This document shows, in pieces, positions 1 to 11,815 of a DNA stretch of 64,000 nucleotides. The notes beneath the pieces are model-generated. The model saw only the letters and a list, made by a program, of their open reading frames with translations. It was not told where the DNA came from and did no database searches. The stretch spans positions 46,294,707 to 46,358,706 of the forward strand of contig CM060174.1 of assembly GCA_030549775.1 (NCBI GenBank). Direction: 5' to 3'. How positions within the stretch are numbered: the first letter of the stretch is position 1; each line of letters begins with the position of its first letter. Made by a program: the position numbers and the translations under genes. The DNA is from Tamarix chinensis (taxonomy: Eukaryota > Streptophyta > Magnoliopsida > Caryophyllales > Tamaricaceae).

Positions 1-83
1 TTATTAGTTGTACTATAGTTTTTGTTAAACATGAAATGATTAATGAACATCATAGTGTAAGTTTAGGTGGTGTGAGCAACAAA

Positions 84-870
84 CACTACAACAAAAGGTG
101 GCATAGGCCACAAAAATGGCCATGGGAGTCAAAAATTGGTGGCTAAAATTTTTATACAAAGTATAAGGTTATGGTTTTAGTAAAAATGGACAAAAAAAAT
201 GAGTAGCTTTCTCCACTTTTTTACAAAAAAATATATATCCATGACTAATTTGCCAAGAAAACAATATTTTTGTGATGAAGTAACCATAAATTTGCCATAA
301 AAAGTATTTTCATGATGGAATCATCAAAAATTTGTCACAAGGAAAAAATTTTGTAGCTAACTTATCATGAAGTGCCACAAGAAAGTTCTTCTATGGCCAA
401 CTCGCTATGAATTTGCAATGGAAAAATACTTTTGTGGCTAACACACCATAAATTTGTTATAGAAAGATATTATCATTGCTAACTCGTATTGATTTAACCC
501 CAAAATTATAATTTTTTGTGGCTAAAATGCCACAAATTTGTAATGGAAAGATATTTCCATGGCTAATTTGCCACAAAAATATACTTTTGTAGCCAACTTG
601 TCATAAAATTGCTATAAAAAAGATATTTTTTTAACTAACTTGCCATAAATTTGTAACAAAAAGATATTTGTGTCTAATTCACCATGAAAAAATATTTGCG
701 TGACTAATTTGCTATAAATTTACCAAATAATGACATTTTTGTGGCTTACTTGCCACTAATTTACAATAAAAATATTTTTTTGTGGTTGACTCATCTTAGA
801 TGTTGTAAAAAAGTTATGTGGCAAAAGCTAAAGCCTTTTTAGCTACACCTCAAAAATAAATAAATTATGA
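84..870 (+). mobile_element. CACTA transposon terminus with subterminal repeats
   Basis: The sequence CACTACAACAAAAGG begins at 84 and closely matches the canonical plant En/Spm (CACTA) end CACTACAAGAAAA. It is followed to about 850 by roughly a dozen degenerate copies of a 55-65 bp unit. Each unit contains a TGGCTAACTTGCCACAAATT-like core and a run resembling AAAGATATTTTT. Repeated short motifs just inside the ends are where CACTA transposases bind, so this fits a subterminal repeat region. The 3 bp before the end are AAA, but the opposite end was not found, so the target duplication is unconfirmed. No transposase coding is seen nearby, and the element may be non-autonomous or split by the large units that follow. 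Confidence 0.65.
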
Positions 871-1676
871 CCATATGATGAAATAATTTGATTAAGTTTT
901 TTTTAATGTATAAATACATTGCATTTTCATCCTAGAATTTGGATTATTTTAAAAAAATATTAAAATTAACTAATTATTAATTTAAATCATAGTTTAAATG
1001 TATAAAAGCTATTAACACAAACAACTATATATATATATAATTTAAATGTTAATATGTCAAAGTAAACACCATATTAAGAATTAACTAGGTCATTTAAAAA
1101 ATATTATAGTGCATTAGTAGTACATTTTCTATCTTTATTTTTTACTAATTTGAATAAAAATAAAATAAAATAAAATAATTATTAGTTTGTGTCCTAAATT
1201 AAATATATATATAAATTATGGAATAGTAAATAATATATATACACATAGAGACACACAAACATATATATCACCATACTATAGTTATACTTACAAAAATAAA
1301 AATACTATAGTTATAAGAAAAATGTTATTTTAACTACGAGTCAAATGTGTGATCATATAAATAAATGTATAGTCATTTGAAACTATATGTATGTATGTAT
1401 GTATGTTTGTATGTGCGTGTATATATATATGTAATAGCTAATACAAGTAATGTATAATTAAGATTGATTAAAAGGTTTGATATAACTAGTTATATAAATA
1501 AAATATATATTCATTAAGGAAAGTCAATTGTTCAATAACTTCACAATTAAGCATATATGGCTTGGAGTAGTTTAAGGATGGGTGACTTTATGGGAAGTTT
1601 ATTAGGAAGCATGCTATAATTACTCATGATTAGTATTGATATGAGATCTACGTATGGTACCAGGATGGGGTGGTGA
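871..1676. other. AT-rich DNA without genes
   Basis: This stretch is strongly AT-rich, with short TA runs around 1024-1040 and 1200-1240 and an ATGT tract near 1388-1412. No coding region, splice structure or repeat boundary was recognised. It may be the interior of the CACTA element that begins at 84. Confidence 0.5.
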
Positions 1677-2090
1677 ATAATAATAATAATAATAGTAATA
1701 GTAATACTAATACTAATACTAATACTAATAATAATAATAATAATTACCATCAATAAGTCTACCATAGGACTAATCATGTTTATTATTATTATTATTAGTA
1801 TTATCATCAATACATATGCCATAAGACTACTCATGGCTATTGATACATGCGCTACGGAAATAATTATGACTCTCAATACATATGGCATGGGACTACTCGT
1901 GGCTATCGATACTTGGGCCACTATACTACTCATGGCTATCACAAATGCACAGAGGACTACTCGTGGGCGTCGACATATGCGTTATAATACTACTCATGAC
2001 TATTATAGCATATGTCACGAGACTATTCATGGCTATCAATACATATGTAACAATACTACTCATAACTATTAAAATATGAGTCACTAATTA
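1677..2090. repeat. AAT-type triplet run followed by ~55-60 bp tandem repeat
   Basis: A run of AAT/AGT/ACT triplets at 1677-1745 is followed by an imperfect tandem repeat to about 2090. Each repeat holds CTACTCATGGCTAT followed by CAATACATATG or similar, with at least five diverged copies. Short open frames here follow the repeat periodicity and are not genes. Between 2091 and 2265 nothing was recognised. Confidence 0.6.
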
Positions 2091-2368
2091 CTTATAGCTA
2101 ATTTCATCAATTTCAATCTCTAAACTACTTTTCCTATAGCTAACATTTTTGTCATAGGATTATAGCAACAGAATTTTTACTTATTAGTCATGAATGTTCT
2201 AATGGCTTATGCAATGATTTGTTATAGTGACATACCTAATGAACTCACCTATATGTAATTTGGGGATAGTTGTAACACCCCCAAATTACTACTGAAAAAT
2301 TTTGTTTAATTAAAAGGGTTTAGCGGAAGTGAAAAGATAAAACCGTAAACTCGGGGGCATTACCGCCA

Positions 2369-2414
2369 CACTTAGTACCAGATCGGTTCACTCCTACCGT
2401 TCCAGTACTAAGTG
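2369..2414 (-). other. Terminal hairpin of element A
   Basis: A 46-nt inverted repeat read on the minus strand. The arms begin CACTTAGTACTGG and return as CTGGTACTAAGTG. The outer ten base pairs are perfect and the inner part is held mainly by G-U pairs. It lies 98 bp from the TGTAACACC end, almost the same distance as in elements B, H and I. TGTGGCGGTAA follows directly on the sense strand. Confidence 0.7.
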
Positions 2415-2738
2415 CTAAGGCTAAATAAAGTTAACATTAAACACGAATCATTAATAAAACACAAGTCATACAGAAATCAAATTGCGATTTAGGGTTACAA
2501 ACAAAAGAGTACGTGACTAGAGTTTTCAAAACATAAAGCATAGTACGATAACACAACTAAATATGATAATACGAGGTCCAATAAAAGAAACAAAGTCCGA
2601 CCGAGTCACTCTCAATCCCCAAGTCAGGTTTAGGCTCAACGCTCAGCCCCATCCGATGCCTCGTAAGTGTCGTAGGCATCGAAGACATCATCCTCTACCA
2701 GCACAAGCTCAAATGGGTCTCCTGCTCGTCGGAATGAG

Positions 2739-2781
2739 CAGCACCCATGAAATGGGTGATCAGTATGCTACGTACTGAGTA
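2739..2781 (-). other. Conserved double-hairpin block of element A
   Basis: CACCCAT and ATGGGTG at 2742-2758 form a 7-bp stem with a 3-nt loop. Beside it, CAGTATG and CGTACTG at 2761-2777 form a second stem with one mismatch. The same block occurs in C (13815-13850), H (50961-51008) and, decayed, in M (53090-53150). It is one of the best conserved stretches between these otherwise divergent units. Confidence 0.6.
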
Positions 2782-2969
2782 AGGTAATAGACGCACTAAG
2801 GCCCACATGCACAGAGATACCTGACATAGCAGACATAGCAGAATTACATAGATAGCATGTAATAACACAGATAAACAATACCGGTTATGAACCAGATAAC
2901 TTTTTCATCAAATCTTTGATACTTATAATCAATTCACATCATAGTCTTTAGCAATCCATGTGAGTGCGG

Positions 2970-3262
2970 AAACCCACTATTATAGCCAGTGGAATAGTCA
3001 CGAGGGCCATGCCCTGCCACTATTATAGCCGGTGGACCGGTCACGAGGGTGACATACCCTTCCACTATTATTTGCCGGTAGACCGGTCTGGCCCCGACTC
3101 ACAAGGTGTTCCACTATAAATATTCGTATCTTTCCCATGTCTTATCATGATTATGATTGGTTTGTTGAGCACGGGATCCCCCACTATTATAGCCGGTGGA
3201 ACGGTCACGAGGGCACATGATCCCCAACTATTATAGCCGGTGGACCGGTCTAGGTCCGGCTC
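2970..3262. repeat. CCACTATTATAGCCGGTGGACC motif copies in A
   Basis: Five copies of a 22-30 bp motif CCACTATTATAGCCGGTGG followed by ACCGGTC or a variant lie here. Read on the sense strand, each holds CCGGTCCACCGG or a near copy, a 5-bp inverted repeat with a 2-nt loop. The motif recurs in B, C, H, I, M and N. Confidence 0.75.
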
Positions 3263-3779
3263 AACATCTTCCACTTTATGTGATTAATGTCTTAAGTATC
3301 TTATTCAAAAGCTATCACCATGGACATGTACAAATCATTCTCTTTATACTTCACACCTCACAAATAATAAAATTCCACAATCATAATTACACTTTAATCA
3401 ATAAGTACACATGATAACACAAAAACTCTAAGAAGTCATAACCAACCCTAATTGTCCACACCAAACCGTGGTTAACCACTCCAAACCCTATTTTACCATA
3501 ACAACCATATTTAGCCATTCCAAACCTTAATTAACCACAAAAAATCACAATTAGCTACTCCAACCCTATTTAATCACAACGACCCAGAGGTAATCACTCC
3601 AAACCCTAATTCTGGCTCCTCCATACCCTTATAATACTCCACATACTATTTTCCGTCCAAAACTGTTCAAACACCTAAATAATACTTGCATTACCTTCCT
3701 TACCTCCCAAACCAACCTTTCATATGTAAATTTCGCTCCCATGCAGACTTTACGCATCCCATGCAACCTCTCGAACTTT

Positions 3780-4065
3780 TCACACAAACCCTAAATCCCA
3801 TACAATCATTAACTCCTATGCAAAACCCTAACTCCACCATGCAAACCCTAATACCACCATACAAACCATAATACCACCATGAAAACCCTAATACCACCAT
3901 ACTGCCATTAATACCACCATACAAACCATAATATCACTATGCAAACCCTAATACCACCATACAAACCATAATACAACCATGCAAACCCTAATACCACCAT
4001 ACCGCCATTAATACCACCATGCAACCATTAATACCACCATACAAACCCTATATTTCATCACACAA
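3780..4065. repeat. ~20 bp tandem array in A (CCCTAATACCACCATACAAA)
   Basis: About a dozen imperfect copies of a roughly 20-bp unit containing CCCTAATACCACCAT. The CCCTAA core recalls the plant telomere repeat, but the unit is longer and lies inside a transposon, so it is not telomeric. Looser copies of the same kind, such as AAACCCTAGATTC, occupy 15040-15560 in element C, and the reverse complement lies at 49840-50360 in H. Confidence 0.7.
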
Positions 4066-4568
4066 AACCAAAGATCCATCCATACCAAACCCTAGATTCA
4101 AACCGTATAAAACCCAAAGATTTGTCCATATAATACAATTGATTAGATTCCCCCATTCATAATCACAAATTAGATTCCTCCATACAAGATCATGAGATAG
4201 ATTCTTCCACATAAAATCATAAATTAGAATCTCCCATATAAACCCTAGAATTCTCCATTTTATTCTGCCACTCATAGATCATTAAAATAATTAGGTCGAC
4301 TCACCTCCCTTGGTCAATCTCTTTCCCCATCCTCCTTTTTAAACCTTTCTCCCACGCAAACACATCAACTCCCTTACATGCACGTTTTACAAGATCACGA
4401 CACATATCATCACATATACATAATACACATGCCATGTAAACACACCACACATACTTCAACTCCATTTCATGCCACACACGACATAATTAATAATGATAAA
4501 CATAAGGTACGTAGCATGCGAAGCACATAATGCATACTGAAACACAAAATGCCTTAGTGACGTCCATA

Positions 4569-4600
4569 CCTAAAGCGACACCGGGCTTGGAGCACGCTCC
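4569..4600 (-). promoter_or_regulatory. Candidate splice donor with GGAGCACGCTCC palindrome (element A)
   Basis: On the minus strand GGAGCGTGCTCC is followed about 20 bp later by GTCGCTTTAG|GTATGG, a good match to a plant 5' splice site. Equivalent positions are 15931 in C (minus) and 49541 in H (plus), both reading GTCGTTTTAG|GTAAGG. Conservation of the exact junction in three divergent copies supports function, but no transcript evidence exists. Confidence 0.4.
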
Positions 4601-5269
4601 TACAACTCCTTGGGACTTTGGCTCGATTCACCTATAGGAGGATAAGACTAATGGTTAGTTCCCTTCTACCCGAAAATACTATTATTTCTTATTTTAGTCT
4701 AAGATTAGGTTTTTATTATTACACGGAGTTTTATAAGTGAAAACTAGGGTTTTCTTTCCATCAAGCTAGCCTACTAGTTATTACTAGTTAAAATGTACTT
4801 ATGTTATTATTCATAACTATATTTATATTATCAACCTAATAGCTTTATTCCTTCTAATGATAGTTAAAATAAAATAGTGCTAATAATAATAATGGTAGTA
4901 ATACCCAGGCTCTTAGAAATAGAACCCCTATCATTTTTAAGGTTAAGGCTAATAATGGTTCTAGGGTAAGATAATATTATAATAATAGTATTACTAATAA
5001 GGCGCTAATATTATTAAAGATAATAATGATATTAGTTGTATTTGGGATAATAATAATATAAGGGTTTGAATGTTTTTATTATAATAATATTAGCAAAATA
5101 ATAACAATAGTACTAATAATAACTAACTATGATACCAAAGTAATAATGTTAGTAACAAGGGAATTAGGAACAATATTAGCAAGGTTTGAATAATAATAAT
5201 TGTAATAATACTTAGGTTAGGTATTCTTCTTCTATAGTGACCAAAGGGAAACATGCTAATTTTGGTTTC

Positions 5270-5563
5270 AATAACATTAATAATAATAAGAATAATGGTA
5301 ATATTATTAACAATGCCAATAATAACCACAACAACAATAATACTAATAGTAATAATAATGATAATAATAATAATAGTAATAACAATAAAAATAATAATGA
5401 TAATAATAATAACGTTAAACATAGTAATAATAATGATAATAACCATAATATAGTAATCAAAATGATAATAGTAATATAAGGGTCAAAGTATCTATATTAA
5501 TAATGAAAGTGATAATGGGTAAGGTTAATATTAACAATGTTCACAAGATAATAAATATAATAA

Positions 5564-5596
<33 letters not shown>

Positions 5597-5700
5597 GAAT
5601 AATAATAGTAACAATAAGGATAATCATAATAATAATAATGGTAATAATAATAATAATAATAATATAGATAATACCATTAATATTATTAAATAATTAATAT
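5270..5700. repeat. AAT-rich simple repeat inside A
   Basis: Long imperfect runs of AAT with AAC, AGT and GAT variants. Low-complexity frames of poly-Asn or poly-Ile type on either strand are products of the triplets and are not genes. Confidence 0.8.
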
Positions 5701-6191
5701 TTGTACAAAATGAGTTTAAGGTTTGGGGAAAGTTGGAGGACCACCTAAGGCAGTGGTGGCACCGGCGGCGGCGACGGTTGTGGAGGTTTGAGGTGGTAGA
5801 AGAAGAAGAAAGGAGGAGGAGGATAAGGAAGGGAGGAGGAATAAAGGGAGGTGTGGGGAGGTAGAGGAGGCTCCCCTGGTTGTTTTGGAGGGTAGAGGTG
5901 GCGCTGGTGGCGGCGGAATCGGTGGCGGGAGGTGGTGCGAAGGACGGTAAGGGCTGGAAGTGTGTTAATTGGGTTGGCAGTTTTACACGGCCGGGGTGGC
6001 TCGTGCAGGGAAAATTGAGGAGCAAGGAGGGTCTAGTTAAGTAGAGGGTGGTGCAAGGGTCGGTTCTGGGGGTGTTTTGACCGTCGGCGATAGGCGGCGA
6101 GAGCGGACGGCTCGTCTAACGGGGCGGCGGCGAGGATGGCTGACTCTAGGATTTCGAGGTCCAAAATTTTGAATTAAGGTAGGCTATGGGG

Positions 6192-6201
6192 TATATATAT
6201 A
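6192..6201 (-). promoter_or_regulatory. Candidate TATA box of element A
   Basis: TATATATATA on the minus strand lies 1156 bp inside the TGTAATCCCCC end and next to the GC-rich block. Equivalent TATAAATA boxes lie 1039 bp (element C) and 1046 bp (element H) from the same end. The shared position argues for a real LTR promoter. Confidence 0.45.
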
Positions 6202-7362
6202 GGTCGAGTGGCTGGGAAAGGACAAGGGGAAGAAGATAAGCGGTGGCAGGTGCCAGGCATGCCGGCCGGTGGCGGCAGTCGAGGCGGTGCTGCCATGGCA
6301 GGGCAATAAGGTCAAGGGAAGAGGAAAAGGGAAAGGGGCAGGTCGCTCGGGAGAGGGAAAAAGGGTCGGTTGGGGTCGAATTGGTGAAATAAAACGATGG
6401 AATAGGGAAGGGGAGGACGGTGGCAGCGTGCACGGCCGGCGGAGCACCGGGGTTGTAGTTCCTCGGTTGCCGCCACGCCTCGAGGAAAAAGAAGGTTCAG
6501 GACCGGGCGGTTCAGGGAGAAAAGAAAGGAGGGGGGAGAACCGGCCAGTTGGCAACGGTTACTTCATCAATAAATGGAACGCAGCATTTCAACAATTCGA
6601 GGGGCGAAACGCTGCGTCGTGCCCTGCGATGCGGGCTAGACGCGCTGGGCCGCGCAGGCAGGCTGGCCCAGATCGAGGGGGGGGGGAGAAAAGAGAAAGG
6701 AAAGAGAGAAAGAAAAAGAAAGAAAAGAAAGGAAAAAAGCGAATATGTGGATTAGGTATTTTGGTATTTTTTTATATATTTAAGTTATATATTTAATTTT
6801 AATAATAGTTATTTGAATTATAATAGTTAAATTTATTTTTTTGATTAATTGGGCTATTTTGGATAAATTTTCCTTAACTTCCATTTTAATTAGTAAAATG
6901 TCCAAAATTTTCTAAAGAATTTATTTATTATTTTCTCTTTACTTTCCTCAATTAATTTCCTCTTTATTTAATAAAATAATTTATTTTCTTAATTTTCCAA
7001 ATAAATCATTATTCTGCCATAATTCTTAAATTAGGATTTTTGGGGTAGATAAACAAATTTTAATAATTCAACTTAATATATTTTAATATATTGGTTTAAA
7101 AGGTAAGTTTTATAAAATATTGGTTTGAAACTTTGTTTAAATAGAATAGGTATGATAAAATAACAATTTATTTATTTTAATTCATTAAATATTCACATCT
7201 AATTTTATATGCACAAAAATCCGCAAAATAGTTAAGCTAAATAAATTAAAAAGGTAAAATCTTCAAAATAATTAAATTAAGTAAGTTTAAAAGCTAAGTT
7301 ATCCCAAATAAAAGTGACTTAGTAAATTATAGACTTTTAAAATTTTGGGGGATTACAATAGT

Positions 7363-7572
7363 CATCTTCTATGATAATTACTTTGGATGTACTTTAAAGG
7401 AGTCATTGAATTAAGGTATGTTGGACTCAAATTGTTTGCATGAGCTATTTCTAGTTTTTGTTATATAAAAATTGTGTTCAACACATTGCTCACCTAGTGA
7501 TAACATTTCTATACATTTTTTTAATGTGTTAATTAAGTAGAGGATGGTTGGATTTCTGAGCATTGGTCCAAG
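7363..7572. other. Spacer between elements A and B
   Basis: About 210 bp of AT-rich sequence that hosted both insertions. Nothing was recognised in it. Confidence 0.5.
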
Positions 7573-8705
7573 CTTAGTATAATATCTAAAAATTTTAAAA
7601 CATATAATTTAATAAATAAGCCTTATTTGGGATAAATTAACTTTTAAATTTATTTAATTTAATTATTTTGTGGATTTGTGAGTATATAAAAATGGATATG
7701 AATATTTAATAAATTAAAATAAATATTTTGTTATTTTATCATACTCATTTTATTTAAATAATTTTTCAAACCAATATTTTACTAAAATTAGCCTTTTTAA
7801 ACTAATATATTAAATTATAATAAGTTAAATTATTAAATTAATTTATCTATCAAAAATATTAAATTCCATTATTCTAAAAATTATTTTCTTTTGTTTTTCC
7901 CCATTTTCCATTTTCCATGTTCCTTTTTTCCTTTTCTTTCCCCCTTTTCTTCTTTTCCTCCTTTTCCCTCTTTTTTTCCCTTTGGGATGCAAGGCCTGCT
8001 ATCCCGTCCTCCTTGAGCTGGGCTGCTAGCCGGCCCACTCCATCCCTTCCTTCTCCCTTCTCCCGCACATCACCCCAACCCATCCACTCTCTTTCTTTTC
8101 TTTCCTTCCTTCCCCCTGGCTAGGCTAGCCTAGTCTTTTTTTTCTTCCCTATCCCTCACACGCGGGGCGGCCCATCCTTTCTTCTCCTCGCCTGACTAGC
8201 CTACTCTATTTCTTTCCTTCTTCTTTATCTTTCTCTTCTTCTTTGACATCGACCACTGTACGCCATAGGAGCCTCCTGCACAACCTACGACCATCACCTG
8301 CCACCACCTGCCTCCCCACATCCCTTTCCTTCCATTTTTGTACCAAACCCGAGCCTGCAACCCTCCCCGTATACCTTCCATTTTCCTTCTACCTCTCCCT
8401 ACAACTGCCACCCTACTACCTGCCACCACAGCCACTTAGCCAGTGCCCTACCTCCCCTCTTCTCCCTCTCCTTTTTCTCCTTCTATTATGCTTCATTTCT
8501 TCCCCACTTGAGCCACACATCTCCCTCTACCGATCCCCCCATTCTCACTTCTTCCCCTCTTCTCCCCCTCCCTTGTTTTCACTTCATGACCGTAGCCAAC
8601 CGCCACTGCCACTACCCAAACAACCATTTGCACCACCTCCTACCACCCCTACTACCTCCCTACACTACCAAGCCACCCCTACACGCCCCCTACAACCATC
8701 CTTCT

Positions 8706-8733
8706 TATTATTATTATTATTATTATTATTATT
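8706..8733. repeat. TTA microsatellite in B
   Basis: Perfect run of TTA triplets inside the C-rich block. It gives poly-Tyr or poly-Leu runs in the overlapping open frames, which are not considered genes. Confidence 0.85.
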
Positions 8734-9799
8734 CTTTCCCCTTTATCGGCCTCCACCCTACACTACTATCATCTGCCGCCTATCAGCCTCTTCCTCTGCC
8801 ACTAAGGCCACCAATCCACTCCCTGGAACCTCCCCTACCACCACCTTGCCTCCTTTGGCTGAAACCCAACCCTACAACTGCTCCTTTTCCTTCTTCTTTC
8901 CTTTCCTTCTTCTCGTTCACCATGTTTGCATCTAGTTTTGTAGCCTTGCAGCCACTGCCTCCGCCACCCTAAGCCTTCAATCACTGACCCCTGACCACCA
9001 CCTACACCCCTACTATATCTCTACACTCAACCACGACCCTAAATCCCCTCCACCTACTCTCCACCTCATCCCCAAAACCCCAGCCCAAACCAACATCTCC
9101 CTTCCCTCCACTTCTCCCTTTCAATCCCTTCTCCCTAAAATTCCATGCATGTAGCTCATGCGGCTTGAGCAGCTTGAGACCTACCTTCTATTCGAGCCAT
9201 GCTTGGATTAAATTTTGAGGTTAATAATGGTTAACATTAGTATGTATTTAATTAAGTTTTGATAAAGGTCTATCCTTTTGGTTTTTCTACTTCTAATATG
9301 ATAAGTATTAGTATTATTTTTAGGTATTGATTTTGCTAATCAAAGATTAAGCCTTTAACCAGGGTACCGGTAAGGTTTGACTATTGTGGAAAATAAGGTA
9401 ATCGTTATACCCTACTAAAATGTATGGATATACGTATGCTAGCACATTAAGACTTTTAACATGTTTATATGCATGATATATGTTGTTAAATATAAGGTGT
9501 TTAGTGGCATATGTTGGTTGGTGAAAAAGAAAAGTATGATAATTTATGTGCCATGTGTAGAAATAATGCTTAAGGGAAAGAGTCTTGTTATCAATGATGA
9601 TAGTAAATGTATATGTATGATATGAGATGCTAATGTGGCTATTTGTTGTATAAATAATGTTAATATGAGCCCTAGGGGCATTTTGGTAAATTTGCTTGTG
9701 CTAATGTTGTGGCCTAAGTGGGTGTGATAGGTGTTATTGAGTATTATGATAAATAATAATAGTTGGTAGTGTTAGAGGATGTATATGGACCATATATAT

Positions 9800-10500
9800 C
9801 AATATTTATATAATGAGGGTATATTGGTAAAATTGGCATAATAAGGGTAAAATGGTAATTTATAAGAGTAAAGGTGCTAAAATGGTAAATTAATAGTAGG
9901 AAGGGCATTTTAGTAATTTTACATGAAAAGGGGTATTTTGGTAATTTTGTAAAGTAAGGAGGTAGGATGGTAATATAATAAAGGAGAAGGGAATTTTGGT
10001 AATTTAACATAAAGGAAAGAGTATACTGGTAATTTGGTAAAGTAAAAGGGTAAAATGATAATTTGGTATAAAGGAAGGATAATTTGGTAATTATGTAAAG
10101 TAAAAGGGCAAAATGGTAATTTGGTATAAGGGAAAGGGTATTATGGTAATTTTGTAAAGAAAAGGGTTAACTTGATAACTAAAAAAGGATAAGGGTATTT
10201 TGGTAATTTGGTATAAAGGAAAGGGTATTATGTTAATTTTTAAAGTAAAGGGATAACTTGGTAATTAATAAAGGAGAAGGATATTTTAGTAATTTGGCAT
10301 GATGTAAAGTGTATTATGGTAATTTTTTAAAGGAATAAAATGGTAATTTAATAAAGGAAAAAAGGCATTTTAGTAATTTAGTATAAAGGAAAGGGTATTA
10401 TGGTAATTTTATAAAGTAAAGGGGTAATATGGTAACTTGGCAAAAAAAAGGGATGACTTGGTAATTTTATAGCCAACGAGAATTTTAGTAAGTTTGTAAG
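9800..10500. repeat. Degenerate array of GGTAATTT-containing units (B)
   Basis: Roughly 25 imperfect copies of a 22-32 bp unit of the form AAAGGGTAAAATGGTAATTT. The core GGTAATTT is far better kept than the spacing. The same array lies in J in reverse orientation (25960-26790) and in I (57490-58250). In each it sits between the candidate donor and the CCACCGG motifs, that is, inside the proposed intron. Confidence 0.8.
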
Positions 10501-11479
10501 GATGATGGGGTAAATCAATAACTTGTGTTTAATATGTCAATGGATTGAATGAGTTTCATGATGAGACATAAGTAACGTTGAATAATAAGATAAGGGTATT
10601 TGATAAGTTAGCATTATAAAAAAACATGGCATAACCTAGGGTTGGATGGATAATTAAGAGGGTGATATAGTGTTACATCATAATTATGTAAGGAGTGTCT
10701 GGTTGGTAAGTGTGCATGAAAATGTGTCTTAGATATGTTTGAAATATGTGTTAAGGTTTGGTGTATACCATGATCCTTGATATGGAATATTTGAATCTAT
10801 GGCCAGTATATCTTTTTGTCTTTTGATTTGTGACTGTTTCCTTCCCTCAAATTAATTTAATGGTCCAATTGAATAAGATACAAACAAAGTGCTAATTACA
10901 TAAAGTGAAAGAGTTTTGAGCCGGGCTCGGATCGGTCCACCGGCGAATAATAGTGGTCAGGCGCATTCTGCCCTGTATGTTTCTGGTCCACTGGCTATAA
11001 TAGTGGGGGATCCCGAGCTCAATAAACCAAACATTGAATATTAATAAATTATGGGAAGACATTAATCACTTACAGTGGAACACCACGTAAGTCAGGGCCA
11101 AATAGGTCCACTAGAGAATAATAGTGGTCATGTACGTTCTACCTTGTATGTTTCTGGTCCACCGGCTATAATAGTGGAGTTCTCGCACTCTCATGGATAT
11201 AAATTTGAGAGATGATGATTGAATAATAATTAATTAATGGCTTAAGACCAAAAGTATTGATTTCACGTTATGACCTATTGATATGACATGAGTTTAGCTT
11301 CAATGCTTGTCCCTACTTGGGTATGTGATGGATTTGCTAAGTACGTGGATTTTGTGTTATGCATTTCTTATCATATGTAGTGTTGCCTTGTGTATTAGTC
11401 TGTATGTTATCATTCTATATGGATTATGTATCATGCGTTGCATGTGGGCCTTCCTTTTACTTTGGTTTAAAGGGGTGAC

Positions 11480-11497
11480 TTAGTATCATAGTACTAA
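11480..11497 (+). other. Hairpin preceding candidate splice acceptor (element B)
   Basis: TTAGTA and TACTAA form a perfect 6-bp stem around TCATAG. AAAGGGTTTCATT follows, then TCTCTTGTAG|GT, a plausible 3' splice site near 11548. The same place in H and G carries a CAGTACG stem, and in I a shorter AGTA/TACT stem. Confidence 0.4.
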
Positions 11498-11769
11498 AGG
11501 GTTTCATTTGTGGATTCCTACCTATTCACCAGGCAGTGTCTCTTGTAGGTCTATTTCAGGTGCTATTCAAGTGGGCACTGGGTAAAAGCGTAAGGATTGT
11601 CTGGGAATGATTCAAGATTTTCTCTTTTCTCTTTTATTCTTTGTAAAATGATCTTTATTCTTATAACCACCATTGGTGGATTCTATTCTTGTAAAAAAAT
11701 TATTTGTGCTACTTTAATTTAAATAAAGTTTGAGTTCGGGAAAATTGTATTTTATTCTTTTAGCCTTAG

Positions 11770-11815
11770 CACTTGATACTGGAATGGTAGAAGAAAATCA
11801 GTCTGGCACTAAGTG
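11770..11815 (+). other. Terminal hairpin of element B
   Basis: 46-nt imperfect inverted repeat, CACTTGATACTGG returning as CTGGCACTAAGTG. It lies 101 bp from the right end and TGTGGCG follows. Pairing is weaker than in H, but length and position match the other members. Confidence 0.6.

Larger units (their letters stand above)
2271..7357 (-). mobile_element. Element A: giant LTR-like unit, 5087 bp, complete
   Basis: The left end is TGTAACACCCCCAAA and the right end is TTTTGGGGGATTACA. ATAGT flanks it directly at 2266-2270 and 7358-7362, a 5-bp target duplication. TG...CA ends with a 5-bp duplication fit a solo LTR of a plant retrotransposon, although an imperfect inverted end of about 15 bp is long for an LTR. 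The minus strand is chosen as sense from a TATA box (6192-6201), a candidate donor (4569) and G-U pairing in the terminal hairpin (2369-2414). From left to right it holds the hairpin, a conserved block (2739-2781), CCACTATTATAGCCGGTGG repeats, a CCCTAATACCACCAT repeat, AAT-type runs, a G-rich block (5710-6750) and an AT-rich end. No gag, protease or polymerase domain is present. Confidence 0.82.

Noticed and set aside
3780..4065. Interstitial telomere-like sequence (CCCTAA)
   Set aside because: CCCTAA is part of a longer ~20-bp unit, AT- and CAT-rich, and confined to one transposon subtype.
5123..5446. Hydrophobic Ile/Leu-rich frames resembling membrane proteins
   Set aside because: They are translations of AAT/ATT triplet runs; all frames on both strands stay open for the same reason.
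6269..6796. 175-residue frame (plus) in element A
   Set aside because: Gly/Arg/Lys-rich translation of purine-rich DNA; it lies across the LTR promoter block and shows no family match.
2271..7357. TGTAACACCCC end taken as the 5' start of the LTR
   Set aside because: Canonical TATAAATA boxes, donor/acceptor order and G-U pairing in the hairpin all favour the opposite strand as sense, although this still needs transcript evidence.
8243..8935. 230-residue open frame (plus) in the C-rich block of element B
   Set aside because: Pro/Ser/Leu-rich product of biased composition, no domain, overlapping frames are equally long, and the same block in I and J does not keep the frame.
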